Below, in pieces: positions 38,892-49,085 of a DNA stretch of 64,000 nucleotides. The number at the start of each line of letters is the position of its first letter. Within the stretch, counting starts at the first letter, position 1. The notes under the pieces were generated by a model, which was not told the origin of the DNA, did not search any database, and saw only the letters and a program-made list of their open reading frames with translations. This DNA comes from a virus. The position numbers and the translations under genes are program-made. Location: positions 20,379 through 84,378 of IMG/VR virus record IMGVR_UViG_3300005590_000035; one strand, given 5' to 3'.

Positions 38892-40808
38892 ATGGCAACG
38901 ATTTCCGAGGCACAAGCAAGGGAGATGGCCGAATATATTTACTTGAGCGGTTTTAACAAGAAAGCCGTCTTAGTCTTGATGTCCGGTCCTATCCGCAAAC
39001 ACCTTGAAAATGAAGGCTATACAATCGCAGAAACAGCGAGAAGTGAATGGATGGACCCTAACTATGAAAACTCCAAATGGTCGCAAAAGTTTGTGAGGGG
39101 AATGACCTATCTTAGCACACCTGTGAATGCGGGACAACTTATGACCTTTAGAAAGATGCAACCTTTAATCGTTGAATCCGGTTCTAAATCCAAAAGCCCT
39201 GCTGGTGTAAAGGAAAAGTTATTCGTAGGTTCAGTTAAGACTGAAGTTTTAGACAACATTGAAAAGATTGCCGAAGGTGCATCTTTTGAAGAAATTACTA
39301 TTGAAGAGGGAGTTGAAGGTGGTGAAGCACCCGCAGTTCCGGATGCACCACAAGTTGCTATTACAATTCCGGGAGCAGTCCCTCGTTTAACCAATACAAG
39401 AAAACTTAGGAAGTCCACCTTCCCAGAAAATGGTAGGTTACCTATGGGTGATAAACCAGTTATAGTAAGTATTCAATCCAACCAAACTATTCTTGATAAT
39501 ATGGCCATTCCAAAAGTTTGGCAAAAGAAAGCCCCGCAATGGAGGCAGCCTACCCTCATCCTAATTTTTGAGCAAGGACAAACTGTTCGCTATACTTTTG
39601 ACAACACCAGCGACATTTACGAATTAGTGATGGGTGGTGAAGCCGTTATTTGTGAAGGCGGTAATGTTTATATGGATGAGTTTAAGGCTGACCCAACCAG
39701 CGTTACAGGTTTTGAGGCTAAACTTTCACAGGGAACCTTTTTCGTGCAGCGTGGTGCTGTCAAAGAGTTCTTTATGCCTAACCTCGTTATGAATGAAGGT
39801 TACCCATTCCCACCAGTAATTGCCCCATTGATTGGATTTGCAGTTCCCGACTTAACTATGACAGAAGTTGATGGATTAGACATAGTATTCAATATGGCTG
39901 ACTACGCCAATGATGGCCCTTCTCGTAAAAATTGGTTCCCATCTAACCGCACACTTACTGAACCTGTAAATAGTGGAGGCCAAGCCAACCCAACTAAATG
40001 GGTCGGCATTTATACATCAGTTGGAAATGTTGCATGGACTCCGGATTCATTAGAAATGGATGCACAATACTTACAACCAATTCCATTTGACAGCAGTAAG
40101 GCTACTAAGTTAGACCTATCTAAACAGTATATCCAAGTTGAAATGGAAGTTGATGCGGCTACTGATAACTATACCGGTTATGATTGGAAAGCACCAACCA
40201 GCACAAGCGGGACCTTAATTTTCCCCGGTGATGAACGAAATCTAATTCCACTCGCTCGTGACGGAGATGGCAACGAACAAGAAGTTGTAATTAAAGGTGC
40301 CGCTCGTGGTAACGCTATTAAAGATATACTCTTTGCAGGGAAGCAAGCCCGCATTGAAGTTGATGGCGGATATTTCATGATACCCGATGATACCGGAGAT
40401 GGCACATTCTATGCTTATGATAATACATCGGCTAAACTACCCGATGGAAAGAAGCAAGAATTGAAATCCCGAATTAAGAGTGTTCAAATTGTTGATTATG
40501 AAAGTGGAGCGGGACCCGACACTACATGGAGTAACATGAAGACGGCTCGCCGATATAAAAACCTTGCTACCAGTATATTACCTGCGGCCGTTGATGGACC
40601 CGGTAAAACTTGTAGCGTTTGTGGCATGGAAGATGTAGTATCACCGTGCGATATTGAAAATTGTCCTATGCCTACTGAAACAGAAGTGGGCGTTGCTTCT
40701 TTGGCTTATGAGTCAAGAGAGGCCAGCGGAACTTACATTGTGCTGTTAGTTCCCGATGAAAAAGACCCCAGCAGCACTTATGAAATCCGTTTAACGGTCC
40801 GAAATTGA
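38892..40808 (+). CDS. large hypothetical protein upstream of the AAA+ gene
   Basis: 638 residues. N-terminal helical region (EAQAREMAEYIYLSGFNKKA), then mainly beta/loop sequence, and a zinc knuckle near the C-terminus (CSVCGMEDVVSPCDIENCP, about 575-593). No membrane helix, no enzymatic motif. The AAA+ gene starts 10 bases after its stop behind a Shine-Dalgarno, so the two share a message; it may be a substrate or adaptor of that ATPase. Confidence 0.75.
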   Translation: MATISEAQAREMAEYIYLSGFNKKAVLVLMSGPIRKHLENEGYTIAETARSEWMDPNYENSKWSQKFVRGMTYLSTPVNAGQLMTFRKMQPLIVESGSKSKSPAGVKEKLFVGSVKTEVLDNIEKIAEGASFEEITIEEGVEGGEAPAVPDAPQVAITIPGAVPRLTNTRKLRKSTFPENGRLPMGDKPVIVSIQSNQTILDNMAIPKVWQKKAPQWRQPTLILIFEQGQTVRYTFDNTSDIYELVMGGEAVICEGGNVYMDEFKADPTSVTGFEAKLSQGTFFVQRGAVKEFFMPNLVMNEGYPFPPVIAPLIGFAVPDLTMTEVDGLDIVFNMADYANDGPSRKNWFPSNRTLTEPVNSGGQANPTKWVGIYTSVGNVAWTPDSLEMDAQYLQPIPFDSSKATKLDLSKQYIQVEMEVDAATDNYTGYDWKAPTSTSGTLIFPGDERNLIPLARDGDGNEQEVVIKGAARGNAIKDILFAGKQARIEVDGGYFMIPDDTGDGTFYAYDNTSAKLPDGKKQELKSRIKSVQIVDYESGAGPDTTWSNMKTARRYKNLATSILPAAVDGPGKTCSVCGMEDVVSPCDIENCPMPTETEVGVASLAYESREASGTYIVLLVPDEKDPSSTYEIRLTVRN

Positions 40809-40816
40809 GGGGAGAA
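40807..40816 (+). promoter_or_regulatory. Shine-Dalgarno for the AAA+ gene
   Basis: GAGGGGAGAA directly before ATG 40819. Copies of GGGGAGAAG also precede 16278, 28948, 56097 and the short frame at 63104. Confidence 0.65.
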
Positions 40817-40818
40817 GT

Positions 40819-43800
40819 ATGGCAGACGAAACTGATTTAGATAACACAATTACAACCGACTCCCTTGAGGATGGCCTCGTTACACCCGTTGTGCCTTCTA
40901 AGAAAGGAATGAATAAGAAAGAAGAAGAAGTCTTGATTCAAGCATTGGGTGAAGACATGGCCAAAAGAGTCATGGACGAAGCCTTAGTGTCTGTCAAGAA
41001 GATGGATGATGCTAACCGTTTTGAAGTTACTGTGGATAGGAACAAGACTCCACACACTTTGTTTTATTATGATGATGACGACATTATCATGGATGGTTCA
41101 CTTGAAAAGACTTCAAAGATTGGTAAGATTCTCAAGAACACCGCAAGTGCCGTAGGAAAATACAGTCAAGATGACATGGCACGAGCAGTAGGTAAATACC
41201 TTGACAGCCGAACAGTTATTGATACTGGCCAAGGTCGCCGTAAAACTCATGTAGCCCTTTCATCACAAGTTAGAAGACTTACTAAGAATCTTTCCGATGT
41301 ATTCGGGTTTGATGACCCACGCCAATTGGAAACTTTCATGGCCGCTTGGTTAATGAAGGATTCAACTTGCCGACTATCCGGTATTCCGGGAACAGGTAAG
41401 ACAACCGTTATTGAGAGTGCGGCTATTCTTATGGCCAACTCATACGGTTACTCTAATACTCCACGCTATGTCGGTGGTAATAATACTACTAACCTTTACA
41501 TGGCGGGACAAGATTACGAAGTTTATCTTAACAGCGATACTGAACTTCGCCGTGAGTGGGACGATTGGCGGTTCTCCGCTTGGAGTGCTGGTTCTTCAAA
41601 GAGTGGAGCCTACACTTTCGGCTTCCCATTCCTCCAAAAAGGCACAAGTAAGAAACCTTTGAGTCCCGAGGACTTTTCAAGAGCATTGTTCAACTGCACC
41701 GTCAAGGAAGAAGTGGACGCAGATGGCAAAGTTTTGCGAATCATTACTAAACCTTTGATGGTGAATAAAGATACTAAGACTACTGCGGCTAACATTAGTG
41801 AGCGTCAAGGAAAGGGCGGACCACTTTATTCTGTGGATTATTCCACTATTCTTTCCGGTAGCGAAGAGTTTGAAACTGATGCGGGACGCAACGAAGGTTA
41901 CGCTTTCCGTGAGTGGTTGATGGAGAACTTCTATGATGCTCGGTTAGACCAAGAACGCTCCGGTATGAAGTCTATTCAATCCGAGATGCTAAAAGAAATA
42001 GGCATTGCTAAGATTGACTACGATAAGAGGGCTGATGAGGTTCTTTATGGTATGGAAATCCAGCAAATCACTACTGACATGGATGGTAAGAGTGTATCAG
42101 CGTATGCCTTTGAGCCTATTCCTCGTCCCGTAGTTACTCAACCAATCAAGTTCTTTAACGAAGCAAACCGTTCTCAATCCGGTGTTGAAGATGCAATTCT
42201 TGGTTTGATTGCTGAAAAGACCGTTGAATACCGTGGTAAAACTTTTGATTCGCCGTCTTTCGTGGCTTGGATGGATACTAACCCTCACCAAAAAGGAAAC
42301 GACCTTGCATTTATTGACCGTATTGATACGGAACTGTTCTTTACTACTATTACTCTTGGTGAGCGATATGCACAACTAAATGAAAGATACCGTGCAAAAG
42401 GCGGGCAAGCCCCACAACAATTGTTGGTTGGTCGTATTACTAATGATAATAATTCCGATGAGGCAATTAAGCCTTACAGATTTAACGACCTTGATAATGT
42501 TTGGGAGTTCGTAGGAACTATGCCGTTTGCACCTCCGGCAGCGGAAGGTGTGTATGATGGATTGCGAGATATTGCTATGCTGTCCGTTCTCTTCACTCAA
42601 AGATACTTTATTCGTGAGGATAAAACTTCTGTCCTTGGAGATGGAAACCTTGAGCACACCCTTTATAGTGCAAGTGATATTCACCAATCACCATTGATGG
42701 ATATTTCTAAGGCTTCTAACGATATGCTTTTGAAAGACCCTCAAGAAACTTTCGCTACCCGATTTGGTAATAAGGAAGATGGAACCGGATTCCAAGCCCC
42801 AGCATTGTTCCGCCGTGTTCTCGGTTTCCGTTTCACTAACTCATTAGTTAAACTATCTCGTGCCTTCGCATTCTTGCGTGGTAAAGACTATGTAAGCCGT
42901 CAAGAAATCCTTGATGCCCTACCTTATGTTATCGGTCATCGTCTTGGACCGGCCCGTGCTGGTGAGGACTCCGAAGGAAGAACCAATGGTTTAGTTTCTA
43001 ACAAAGCATTCGGAACTCTTCTTAATGAACAGGAGATGATTCGTGAGTTCGTAGTTCACGGATATTTGTTAGCAGATACACCTTCACTTCTTGGAGATGT
43101 GACCCCAAGAGCAGGTGGCACTAATCAAACTATGATGGATGCTTGGGACGCTTTCTTTTCACGATGTCAAGAAAGTTTGAAGTCTTCCACAAACTTTGTG
43201 GATTTTGAGGCTAATGTGCTATCACCAGTCAAGAATGAATTGATTAGCGGGGACGGAGCAGTTATTAGCGGTTATACCCCAGTTCATTGGCATTTGGCCT
43301 CTATGATTGTTGAGAATGAGCGTAAAGGTGTAACTGTAAATGCAGATTATGGAGTTCATGGTAACTATCGTAAAATGTATGAAAACTATTTGCGTCTAAT
43401 GGACCGCCCTACTGATGCTGATGTGAGCACCTCGGCCGCTCTCACCCAAGATTACTCTATATGGGACTACTATGACCTGCGTGGAACCATTGCTCGTGAA
43501 CCACATCTATTTACAGATGACCGTTGCCGATTGCTGGCTCTTGTTGAATCTCGTATCAACACAATTGCGAAGGGTCCCTACTCTAATGTGGACGCTCCAC
43601 CACAACAGGCGAGCCGTATTGCGTTAGCAACTGCGACTCAATTCCCTAACACCGGTAATGCGTTCCGCATTGAACCTAACCCACTCAAACTTACTCTTAG
43701 AACTTATGGAGATGCACTCGGGGCTTACGGTTACCTAATCAGCCAAGGAAACAACAACATTGACCCACAATCCATTGATGTCAAGTCAGCGAAGTTTAAC

Positions 43801-44526
43801 CTTAATGTAGCCAATTGGTCCGACCAAACAATGGTCTTAACTGATTACTACCCATTCAACTTTACTGATGTTTCAGCGAATCCAACTAAGGCAGACTTAC
43901 AACGAAGTCAAATGTTCCAACAATTGAATGCTTTAGAAGATAGTTTCGGTCCAATGACTGGTCAAGGAATGAGATTCTTTGGTGATGATGAACAAGCCTA
44001 CCAAAACATTGGTGACTTGTCTGTATTTTTAGCCCAAGTTCAGCAAACTATTGTCAATGCTATGGGTGGGGACTCACTCGCTATTGCAGAAATCCAAAAT
44101 GGAACTTTGATGGCTTGCTTTGAATTAGACCACGCACCTAACAGCCTTGGTGCAGCGGAACTGATTAAGAGAGGAGTTTTGAGTCAAGATAATGATAGTC
44201 TGCGTCTATGGCTAAAATTAAGACCAATTGGTGACTTTACACAAGAGTCCACAGCCGCAGCATTTATGTTCACTATCGGTATCAGCAGTAACTTATTGAT
44301 TGGCAACAGTTATGAGAACAATAAGGGAGTCATCACAGAAACTATTGGAAGTTTAGCAGCCATTACAGACAAAGCAGTTCTAAATTACAAAAACTTTGGA
44401 GCAGCCTCAAGTGCAACCAGCACAACTGGCTGGGATGTGAAGGGTATGGCCGATGCTGGAAACATGACCGGACAGGATTTAGCGTATTATCAAATGCTTT
44501 ATCGTCAAGTAATTTCCGGAGAATGA
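40819..44526 (+). CDS. giant MoxR-like AAA+ ATPase
   Basis: 1235 residues, about three times a usual MoxR. Walker A SGIPGTGKTTVIESAA (about 188-203); the Walker B region FFNEANRSQSGVEDAILGLI (about 444-463) with the MoxR pattern E-x-N-R; sensor region FVAWMDTNPHQKGNDLAFIDRIDTEL (about 482-507). The long C-terminal half is not recognised. MoxR ATPases act with VWA-domain proteins to remodel or activate protein complexes; here a HExxH protein, a zinc-ribbon protein and a VWA protein follow within 5 kb. No Phi-[GA]-A-E motif was seen. Confidence 0.9.
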   Translation: MADETDLDNTITTDSLEDGLVTPVVPSKKGMNKKEEEVLIQALGEDMAKRVMDEALVSVKKMDDANRFEVTVDRNKTPHTLFYYDDDDIIMDGSLEKTSKIGKILKNTASAVGKYSQDDMARAVGKYLDSRTVIDTGQGRRKTHVALSSQVRRLTKNLSDVFGFDDPRQLETFMAAWLMKDSTCRLSGIPGTGKTTVIESAAILMANSYGYSNTPRYVGGNNTTNLYMAGQDYEVYLNSDTELRREWDDWRFSAWSAGSSKSGAYTFGFPFLQKGTSKKPLSPEDFSRALFNCTVKEEVDADGKVLRIITKPLMVNKDTKTTAANISERQGKGGPLYSVDYSTILSGSEEFETDAGRNEGYAFREWLMENFYDARLDQERSGMKSIQSEMLKEIGIAKIDYDKRADEVLYGMEIQQITTDMDGKSVSAYAFEPIPRPVVTQPIKFFNEANRSQSGVEDAILGLIAEKTVEYRGKTFDSPSFVAWMDTNPHQKGNDLAFIDRIDTELFFTTITLGERYAQLNERYRAKGGQAPQQLLVGRITNDNNSDEAIKPYRFNDLDNVWEFVGTMPFAPPAAEGVYDGLRDIAMLSVLFTQRYFIREDKTSVLGDGNLEHTLYSASDIHQSPLMDISKASNDMLLKDPQETFATRFGNKEDGTGFQAPALFRRVLGFRFTNSLVKLSRAFAFLRGKDYVSRQEILDALPYVIGHRLGPARAGEDSEGRTNGLVSNKAFGTLLNEQEMIREFVVHGYLLADTPSLLGDVTPRAGGTNQTMMDAWDAFFSRCQESLKSSTNFVDFEANVLSPVKNELISGDGAVISGYTPVHWHLASMIVENERKGVTVNADYGVHGNYRKMYENYLRLMDRPTDADVSTSAALTQDYSIWDYYDLRGTIAREPHLFTDDRCRLLALVESRINTIAKGPYSNVDAPPQQASRIALATATQFPNTGNAFRIEPNPLKLTLRTYGDALGAYGYLISQGNNNIDPQSIDVKSAKFNLNVANWSDQTMVLTDYYPFNFTDVSANPTKADLQRSQMFQQLNALEDSFGPMTGQGMRFFGDDEQAYQNIGDLSVFLAQVQQTIVNAMGGDSLAIAEIQNGTLMACFELDHAPNSLGAAELIKRGVLSQDNDSLRLWLKLRPIGDFTQESTAAAFMFTIGISSNLLIGNSYENNKGVITETIGSLAAITDKAVLNYKNFGAASSATSTTGWDVKGMADAGNMTGQDLAYYQMLYRQVISGE

Positions 44527-44535
44527 ACACAAAGG

Positions 44536-44547
44536 TTAAAGTAGTCG
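44536..44547 (+). promoter_or_regulatory. TATA-like box with an extra A
   Basis: TTAAAGTAGTCG, 30 bases before ATG 44566. Confidence 0.6.
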
Positions 44548-44565
44548 CCGCCCCAACAAGATATT

Positions 44566-45759
44566 ATGGGTGCCTACGACAAGTTATTCCACGATGGTCC
44601 GACACATCTTCCACAGGAGTTTATTGACAAATATAATTTACTACGGGAATGGTATGCTATGCCCGATATTCCTCTAAAAATTGGCCTATCACAACATGGT
44701 GCACATACAGATATGAACTCCATTGAAATGGGAATCCAAATGGTCGCCGCTTGTTTGAAGCCTAACTATCACGGTTTTTCTCCTAAAGAATTAGAAGAAG
44801 TTGCAGGTGCGGCTACATATTTCGTGTTAGCACACGAGATGGCTCACAACAATACACATCCGGGCCGAGAAGTAAAAACTTGGGAAGCCTCCGTTAAAGA
44901 TGTGGATGTTGAGAATCAAGATAAGTTCCGATGGATGAACATTATTTCCGATATTTGCATTAACTATAATCTTATCAATGGTATGAATATCACACCCGGA
45001 ATTACTGGTAAAGACCGTCAAGAGATTGCCGATTACATGAGGATGGGTTTAATGACCGAGATTTTCATGCGTAGGTGTCCTGTCTTGGGTGCCGCTTCCG
45101 ATGTAGTGAATAAAGGTGTGAATGTCTATGGCGAAACCATAACTGACAACCGTGTATTAGATGATGCCGGAGTCCCACTTTCAATGGATGAAAACACCCC
45201 ACTTTGGGTTCAATATCAAGGATATGGCCGAGGTGAGCAACTTTACCCCAGCATTGCCTATTGTGTTGAAAAGCAAATGAGTGAGCGTTGGAGAAAAGTT
45301 AGGTGTTTGAAAGGCAGCACAGCGAATGGAGTAAGGGCTGGAAACACTTACACAGTCACTAATGTTCGGACCTATGACGGCAGAATGCCCGGAAATAAAG
45401 CATTCTCCCCTTGGGAACCTATCAAAGATTATGAAGTTAATGGTAAATGGCAATCTTCACGCTACTTCCTATCCCTATGCCCCGATACCGCAGAAATCGC
45501 TCCTTGCATTTGGGAGGGAATCGGAATGGCTGACGGAACTATGAATCGTTATTGGTGGGCTTTCGTGAGTAAGAAAGAATCCCGAAGCACCAAAGGAGCA
45601 GGTTATGAGTATCTCGGAACGCAACTATTTTTATATGAGTGGGCTGGCATTTATGGGACTAATTATCCTCGTTATGCCGGTAAGAAAGGTCAAGCAGCAG
45701 CGGAGCAATGGATTGAGGATGTGTCCGAGGATATGCACCGAGTTATGATATACAGTTAG
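44566..45759 (+). CDS. predicted zinc metallopeptidase of the MoxR/VWA-associated (DUF2201-like) type
   Basis: 397 residues. FVLAHEMAHNNTHPG (about 86-100) supplies the zinc-binding HExxH, with WMNIISDICINYNL downstream giving Asp ligands as in DUF2201 N-terminal domains. The rest has beta-rich segments with no call. In bacteria and archaea such a domain is commonly fused to a VWA-like domain and sits next to a MoxR ATPase; here the parts are separate genes in order ATPase, peptidase, zinc protein, VWA. Its substrate is unknown. Confidence 0.8.
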   Translation: MGAYDKLFHDGPTHLPQEFIDKYNLLREWYAMPDIPLKIGLSQHGAHTDMNSIEMGIQMVAACLKPNYHGFSPKELEEVAGAATYFVLAHEMAHNNTHPGREVKTWEASVKDVDVENQDKFRWMNIISDICINYNLINGMNITPGITGKDRQEIADYMRMGLMTEIFMRRCPVLGAASDVVNKGVNVYGETITDNRVLDDAGVPLSMDENTPLWVQYQGYGRGEQLYPSIAYCVEKQMSERWRKVRCLKGSTANGVRAGNTYTVTNVRTYDGRMPGNKAFSPWEPIKDYEVNGKWQSSRYFLSLCPDTAEIAPCIWEGIGMADGTMNRYWWAFVSKKESRSTKGAGYEYLGTQLFLYEWAGIYGTNYPRYAGKKGQAAAEQWIEDVSEDMHRVMIYS

Positions 45760-45773
45760 GGGGTCTTGAATAC

Positions 45774-48020
45774 ATGAGTTATATTGATAATCCTTACAAT
45801 TCCGATGTTGGAAAAGCATTGCTAAAGAAAAATCTAACCAACATATTTTTGGTTGGAGAGCAGCCTAACAGTTTAGAAAGCGACTCCAAAGAAACGATGG
45901 TTTCAAACTTTAGGCAACAAACTAATTCAATAATCACAATCATGAAGCGGTTTGTGAAAGGCTACAAACAAATTAGCCTTGGTAATTCCTATGACTCGGG
46001 AATCTATGTTTGCCCCAACGAAAGTTGCGGACGAAGAGATTTCATTTATCATTGGGAGTCCGTTGATTTAGGGCTTTACAGTCCTAAAGATTGGTTAGGC
46101 ACCGTGAAACCCAGCAAAGTCAATAGCGGTATCCCTAATTATGGAAAAGGTAATTACATGATTATGCACCGTGTTAGGTGTAATACAGTCACGACTTGTA
46201 ATAAGTGTCATATTACTTACCAAGGTAAAGTAACAAATTGCCCCAATGTGGCCTGTAATGGTGGTTCCGAATATATGAAAACCGTAGGGTGTGGTGAAGA
46301 AGCCTGTGCTATTCACTATGTAAAAGAGAAAACTTTGATGCAAGAATACCCAACCAATGAACTAACTGCCGGAAGAGGGCAAAGTTACAACCGAGCAGTT
46401 ACAACATTCCGTCATGGATTGGTGCGAGAAACAAGGGGAGAAGATGTGGCATTTGAAATTGTCCCACCTTCAATGAGGACACCAATGAGTGGACTCCCAC
46501 AAGATTTAGAAAGTATTACTAATTATACACCCGTATTTAGGATGACCTATGGTGCAGAAAATAGAACCAAGGTAGTTAATTATCCAATTTCCCTCTATCG
46601 TTATGGATTCACAAGAATTAACCGAAGATTCTGCATGGGATTACCCGATGGAAGAGGTGGGAGTATGCACCAAAACTACCGCTATGACGGCCGTGTATGG
46701 CTCACAGACATGAATGGTAGGGAAACTGCCGCTTGCCCTCAATGTGGTGGAATGGAACCTCCAACAGTCATTCAAAGTAGGCAACTTTTACAACCAAGAC
46801 CATTAGTAATTGAGAATCCACAACCACTTAGTCAAGCCGATGTGTTGGCGAGTCATGAAGGGCAAGTTATGTGGCAAATGTATTTGAGCGACCCATCAGA
46901 CTCAAGAGAGCGTTCAAACTTTTTAGTCCCAGTTGCTCAAGCATGGAACCTTCAAAAGATTCCAACAGAAGTTACCGTTGCCGAAGTAGGTATTGGTCGT
47001 TCTTCTTGCCCTAATGATGTTGGTTTCCAAAATGCAGTCACGGATATTAAACAAGCAGAAGGTGAGAAAACAGAAAGCATTGTTGATTATTTAGCCCTAC
47101 CTCGTGCAAGAGTTATAACTATCAAGGGTCAATATGAAGATGATTATAAGAAGGCTAAAGAGGATAATGCTATTCCATCTATTTTTGCTAAGAAGCCCGA
47201 AGGTTATGTCGTCTGTGTGAAATCCGAATCAGGAGATACCGTCACCGTTAGCGGAATTGAGGTTGCAGAAAATGGAAAGGCCGGATGGACTCTAAAATTG
47301 GAGAAGAAACAATTAGATTATTTCTCCAAAGGTTTAGGTGAGTCGGGTCCTAACTTTACTTATGCTGTCTGTGAAGGCCGTTCTAATGCGGCTTTCAAAT
47401 GGGATGGTAAGTGGGTGGATTGTAGCCAACCCTGTGTTTCCTACCGTTCTCAAGATGGAAAAACTATGAAGAGTGCAAGACAATATCCTCGTTTTAATGA
47501 ATACCCCGAATGGTATTTGGAGGGTTATGAATCCGATGAGTGGCGCAGAACCAAAGATAATTTGATACGGTCCGCACCTCCACCACCTGACCCTGCGGGA
47601 TTACAAGTTGGGAAATCTTATTTATGGATGGATGAATTATCACACCTCATCATGGACCCGTTGCGATATGGGCCGATTGTGGAAGGAGCGGTTAATAATC
47701 TCATGACCTACCATACCGTTAAGTCAATTTCGGAAGAAATTAACCTTGACCTTGGCAGTAAAACTGTGATTAATGAATGCCAAACTTGTAAAAAGGCATA
47801 TCAAGCGGGCGGTATTGAGAAGTCCCGACAAGCAGAAGGATTTGTTGATAAGGATGGTAAGACGAAGGCAGCATTCATTTATCCACAAGAAGTTTTTGAC
47901 TTAGAAGTTAAGTATCAAGAAAAGTTTGGAATGAATATCCTTGACAAGCCAATTGCTTGGGGTGTGGAAGGTCGTGGAAAAGATATGTTGAGTAACCCAT
48001 CTCAAATAAGGATTGATTAA
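45774..48020 (+). CDS. multi-zinc-site protein of the MoxR/VWA module
   Basis: 748 residues, 14 bases after the peptidase stop, behind GGGGGTCTTGAATAC. Cysteine pairs at CPNESC, CNTVTTCNKC, CPNVAC, CAQC-like CPQCGG and CQTCKK indicate at least three zinc sites. One MTYGAEN motif is present. Ends three bases before the VWA gene. Probably a substrate-binding or scaffolding component of the module (inference). Confidence 0.78.
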   Translation: MSYIDNPYNSDVGKALLKKNLTNIFLVGEQPNSLESDSKETMVSNFRQQTNSIITIMKRFVKGYKQISLGNSYDSGIYVCPNESCGRRDFIYHWESVDLGLYSPKDWLGTVKPSKVNSGIPNYGKGNYMIMHRVRCNTVTTCNKCHITYQGKVTNCPNVACNGGSEYMKTVGCGEEACAIHYVKEKTLMQEYPTNELTAGRGQSYNRAVTTFRHGLVRETRGEDVAFEIVPPSMRTPMSGLPQDLESITNYTPVFRMTYGAENRTKVVNYPISLYRYGFTRINRRFCMGLPDGRGGSMHQNYRYDGRVWLTDMNGRETAACPQCGGMEPPTVIQSRQLLQPRPLVIENPQPLSQADVLASHEGQVMWQMYLSDPSDSRERSNFLVPVAQAWNLQKIPTEVTVAEVGIGRSSCPNDVGFQNAVTDIKQAEGEKTESIVDYLALPRARVITIKGQYEDDYKKAKEDNAIPSIFAKKPEGYVVCVKSESGDTVTVSGIEVAENGKAGWTLKLEKKQLDYFSKGLGESGPNFTYAVCEGRSNAAFKWDGKWVDCSQPCVSYRSQDGKTMKSARQYPRFNEYPEWYLEGYESDEWRRTKDNLIRSAPPPPDPAGLQVGKSYLWMDELSHLIMDPLRYGPIVEGAVNNLMTYHTVKSISEEINLDLGSKTVINECQTCKKAYQAGGIEKSRQAEGFVDKDGKTKAAFIYPQEVFDLEVKYQEKFGMNILDKPIAWGVEGRGKDMLSNPSQIRID

Positions 48021-48022
48021 TT

Positions 48023-49045
48023 ATGTCGTCATTTACCGAGAGAGCCAGTTGGACTGAAAATCCATTCGTATTTCAAACGCACGAACCCTTACCGCAAGGA
48101 GTTCCGATTGATATTGAAACTGTCCCTCTTCACAAAGCCCTCTATGATAAGTTAGCAAAACTTGTGATTCCTTCACCGAAGTCTAAAACGGACCCGTGGA
48201 GTGACAAAGGCCGCCGAGAATGGAGGCCGGGATATGACCCAATTACTAAGGTGGACCCAACCACAGTTGCACCGGGATTAGTTGAAGGTATGCCTCTCCA
48301 ATCAAGACGCAGAAAAGAACCACAAGGAGATGGTGGAAAGGCCACCTTCTTGAATCTTATTGTGGATGTTTCCGGAAGTATGTCCTCTCCAATGGGTGGT
48401 GGGGGTCAATGTTTTGGTTATTATGATGGATTACCTCTTGGTGGGGAGGACTTAGCCCGAGTAGTTACACCACTTATGATACGAATGGCGAAACAGAATG
48501 GAGATAAGTTTCAAGTAATCCGTTTCGGTTCATCGGCTACCGTTGATTGGCCGGGACCTGCTACTGATTATGACGATGCAATCGCTTATTACACTAACTC
48601 AACTACTGCCGGTGATAGAGGACGACCATTAGCGGGGACTGAAAGTGCCACTAATACAGAAAAAGGTTTGGCCTTGACCCGCTTTGAGATGGAACGCTAT
48701 CTTGAGGAAGAAAACCTTGATGTTAAAGCCGCCGTTACCATTGTCATTAGTGACGGTCATTTCTCTTATGGCTCTTGCATGAGTGATGATACTTGGCTTC
48801 GCCAGTATGGACCTGTTTTCTATGTGTTTATCGCACCCAAAGAGGGTGCTATGGCCGGAGCAGTTCAAGGAATGAGAGAGGCACTCAAGCAAACACACGG
48901 AACATTAGGGTGTAAAAATTGTGTAGTGGACTTCGCTCCAAGTGTGGGACAAGGAGGCACCGTAACCGGATTTGCAGGTGCTTTAGTGGAGATGTGTCAA
49001 GCCAATGCAGGTGAGGCAGTTGATTGTGGCTCATATAATGAGTGA
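48023..49045 (+). CDS. von Willebrand factor A-domain protein
   Basis: 340 residues. LNLIVDVSGSMSSPMGGGG (about 111-129) contains the metal-ion-dependent adhesion motif DxSxS, and VTIVISDGHFSYG (about 243-255) supplies the later Asp. VWA proteins are the usual partners of MoxR ATPases, presenting substrates or completing a metal site. Starts two bases after the zinc-protein stop, so translated together with it. Confidence 0.9.
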   Translation: MSSFTERASWTENPFVFQTHEPLPQGVPIDIETVPLHKALYDKLAKLVIPSPKSKTDPWSDKGRREWRPGYDPITKVDPTTVAPGLVEGMPLQSRRRKEPQGDGGKATFLNLIVDVSGSMSSPMGGGGQCFGYYDGLPLGGEDLARVVTPLMIRMAKQNGDKFQVIRFGSSATVDWPGPATDYDDAIAYYTNSTTAGDRGRPLAGTESATNTEKGLALTRFEMERYLEEENLDVKAAVTIVISDGHFSYGSCMSDDTWLRQYGPVFYVFIAPKEGAMAGAVQGMREALKQTHGTLGCKNCVVDFAPSVGQGGTVTGFAGALVEMCQANAGEAVDCGSYNE

Positions 49046-49056
49046 TAACGACAGTA

Positions 49057-49066
49057 TTAAGTAGCG
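49057..49066 (+). promoter_or_regulatory. TATA-like box
   Basis: TTAAGTAGCG, 29 bases before ATG 49086. Confidence 0.7.
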
Positions 49067-49085
49067 AGAGGGTCTATTCAATTCC

